Source: Solirubrobacterales bacterium
GTDB taxonomy: Bacteria > Actinomycetota > Thermoleophilia > Solirubrobacterales > Solirubrobacteraceae
Reading direction: 5' to 3'
Length of the DNA: 7,545 nucleotides
Assembly: GCA_013696535.1 (NCBI GenBank)
Contig: JACCYI010000119.1
Location: 1 to 7,545, forward strand
Shown: piece after piece, positions 6,788 to 7,545 of the stretch
Position numbering within the stretch: position 1 is the first letter of the stretch
Layout of the letters: each line of letters begins with the position of its first letter
Position numbers and translations under genes: made by a program
Notes under the pieces: generated by a model
What the model saw: the letters and a program-made list of their open reading frames with translations, nothing else
What the model was told of the DNA's origin: nothing
Database searches by the model: none

Positions 6788-7545
6788 CTAGACTCCGACC
6801 GAGATCGCCTTGCCCGCCACCGCGGCCGCCCGCTCTACGAGCGAGACGTACTCCGCGAAGCCGTCGGCGTGCATCGCCTGGGGGCCGTCGCAGATCGCCT
6901 GCTCGGGGTGCGGATGGATCTCCGTGATGAGCCCGTCAGCCCCCGCGGCGGCGGCCGCGAGCGACAGGGGCTGCACGAGGTCGCGCCGACCCGGTGCGTG
7001 GGACGGATCGACGATGACCGGTAGGTGCGAGAGCTCCTTGAGCACCGGGATCGCCGTCAGGTCGAGCGTGTAGCGGTAGGAGGTCTCGAACGTCCGAATG
7101 CCCCGCTCGCACAGCAGCACGTTCGGGTTGCCCTCCTTGAGGATGTACTCCGCCGCCATCAGCAGCTCCTCGAGCGTCGCGGACGCGCCGCGCTTGAGCA
7201 GCGCAGGGCGCCCCGAGCGACCGATCTCCGTCAGCAGGGGGTAGTTCTGCATGTTGCGAGCCCCGACCTGGATGACGTCGGCCACCTCGAGCACCGCCTC
7301 CATGTCCCGCGCGTCCATGAGCTCGGTGACGATCGGCAGGCCCGTCTCGGCCTTGGCCTCGGCGAGCAGGCGCAGACCCTCCTGCCCGAGCCCCTGGAAG
7401 GAGTAGGGCGAGGAGCGCGGCTTGTAGGCGCCTCCGCGCAGCAGCGAGCCGCCGCCATCGCGCACGATGCGCGCGGTGGTCATCAGCTGGTCGCGCGACT
7501 CCACGGTGCAAGGTCCGGCGATCATCGAGAAGTGATCGCCCCCGA
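6788..7545 (-). CDS. aroF: 3-deoxy-7-phosphoheptulonate (DAHP) synthase, type I AroF/KDO8P-like, 5' end beyond window
   Basis: The enzyme condenses phosphoenolpyruvate and erythrose 4-phosphate to DAHP, the entry step of the shikimate pathway. The C-terminal 251 residues are visible, opening with [16 protein letters not shown]. Other family motifs are [63 protein letters not shown] and CDGPQAM. The four expected metal ligands are present: Cys in AGPC, His in DPSH, Glu in EIHP and Asp in DGPQ. The sequence is of the Thermotoga/Bacillus type. Such proteins are about 340 residues and often carry a regulatory N-terminal ferredoxin-like domain, which would lie off the right edge. The ATG at 7525 is internal: the frame continues unbroken to the edge and the residues before it (GGDHFS) are conserved in the family. 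The stop TAG (6788-6790) is followed in the same frame by tyrA. This gene is upstream in the block, so any aromatic-responsive promoter lies outside the window. Confidence 0.96.
   Translation of the reverse strand, partial: GGDHFSMIAGPCTVESRDQLMTTARIVRDGGGSLLRGGAYKPRSSPYSFQGLGQEGLRLLAEAKAETGLPIVTELMDARDMEAVLEVADVIQVGARNMQNYPLLTEIGRSGRPALLKRGASATLEELLMAAEYILKEGNPNVLLCERGIRTFETSYRYTLDLTAIPVLKELSHLPVIVDPSHAPGRRDLVQPLSLAAAAAGADGLITEIHPHPEQAICDGPQAMHADGFAEYVSLVERAAAVAGKAISVGV
6793..6796 (-). promoter_or_regulatory. Ribosome binding site supporting a CTG start for tyrA
   Basis: GGAG in the last codons of aroF lies 8 nt before CTG 6784-6782, an ideal distance. It is 23 nt from the GTG at 6769, too far to serve it. 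It is the main sequence argument for the upstream, non-standard tyrA start. Confidence 0.5.

Noticed and set aside
5633..7024. 463-codon plus-strand open frame opposite aroA, tyrA and aroF
   Set aside because: It crosses three well-supported minus-strand genes and their junctions, is rich in Arg/Gly/His, and shows no family motif.
7523..7525. ATG 7525 as the aroF start
   Set aside because: The frame stays open to the edge and the preceding GGDHFS residues are conserved in DAHP synthases, so this Met is internal.

Overview
The window is GC-rich (roughly 70% by eye) and densely coded, and holds a housekeeping block from a high-GC bacterium. An F420-type (luciferase-like) oxidoreductase tail, many GTG/TTG-type starts and short 4-nt gene overlaps suggest an actinobacterium, perhaps of the Thermoleophilia type. 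That placement is inference from composition and gene order, not from a marker phylogeny.

Left part, plus strand (1-927): the last 39 codons of a probable luciferase-like oxidoreductase overlap, by GTGA, a 269-residue beta-class DNA methyltransferase with no restriction partner in view. Between this pair and the convergent minus-strand block lies a 207-nt gap (928-1134), almost filled by five head-to-tail copies of a 40-bp repeat. The last copy runs into the stop codon of metK.

Right part, minus strand (1135-7545, transcribed right to left): aroF (DAHP synthase, 5' end outside the window), tyrA (prephenate dehydrogenase with ACT domain), aroA (EPSP synthase), cmk (CMP kinase), der (ribosome-assembly GTPase) and metK (SAM synthetase). 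Junctions are tight: 3 nt between aroF and the proposed tyrA start, TTGA overlap tyrA/aroA, 88 nt aroA/cmk, ATGA overlap cmk/der, 29 nt der/metK. The first three genes carry out the entry step, one late common step and the tyrosine branch of aromatic amino acid synthesis. The last three are core nucleotide, ribosome and methyl-donor functions.

The gene content is ordinary and I see no undescribed multi-gene system. The points worth a second look are small-scale: the 40-bp tandem array; the aroF/tyrA junction, where tyrA has no good ATG/GTG/TTG start and lies in frame after a single TAG; the same TAGTCT hexamer just upstream of cmk and metK, both lacking a Shine-Dalgarno sequence; a nested hairpin and a 10-codon mini-ORF ahead of cmk; and departures from conserved CMP-kinase motifs.
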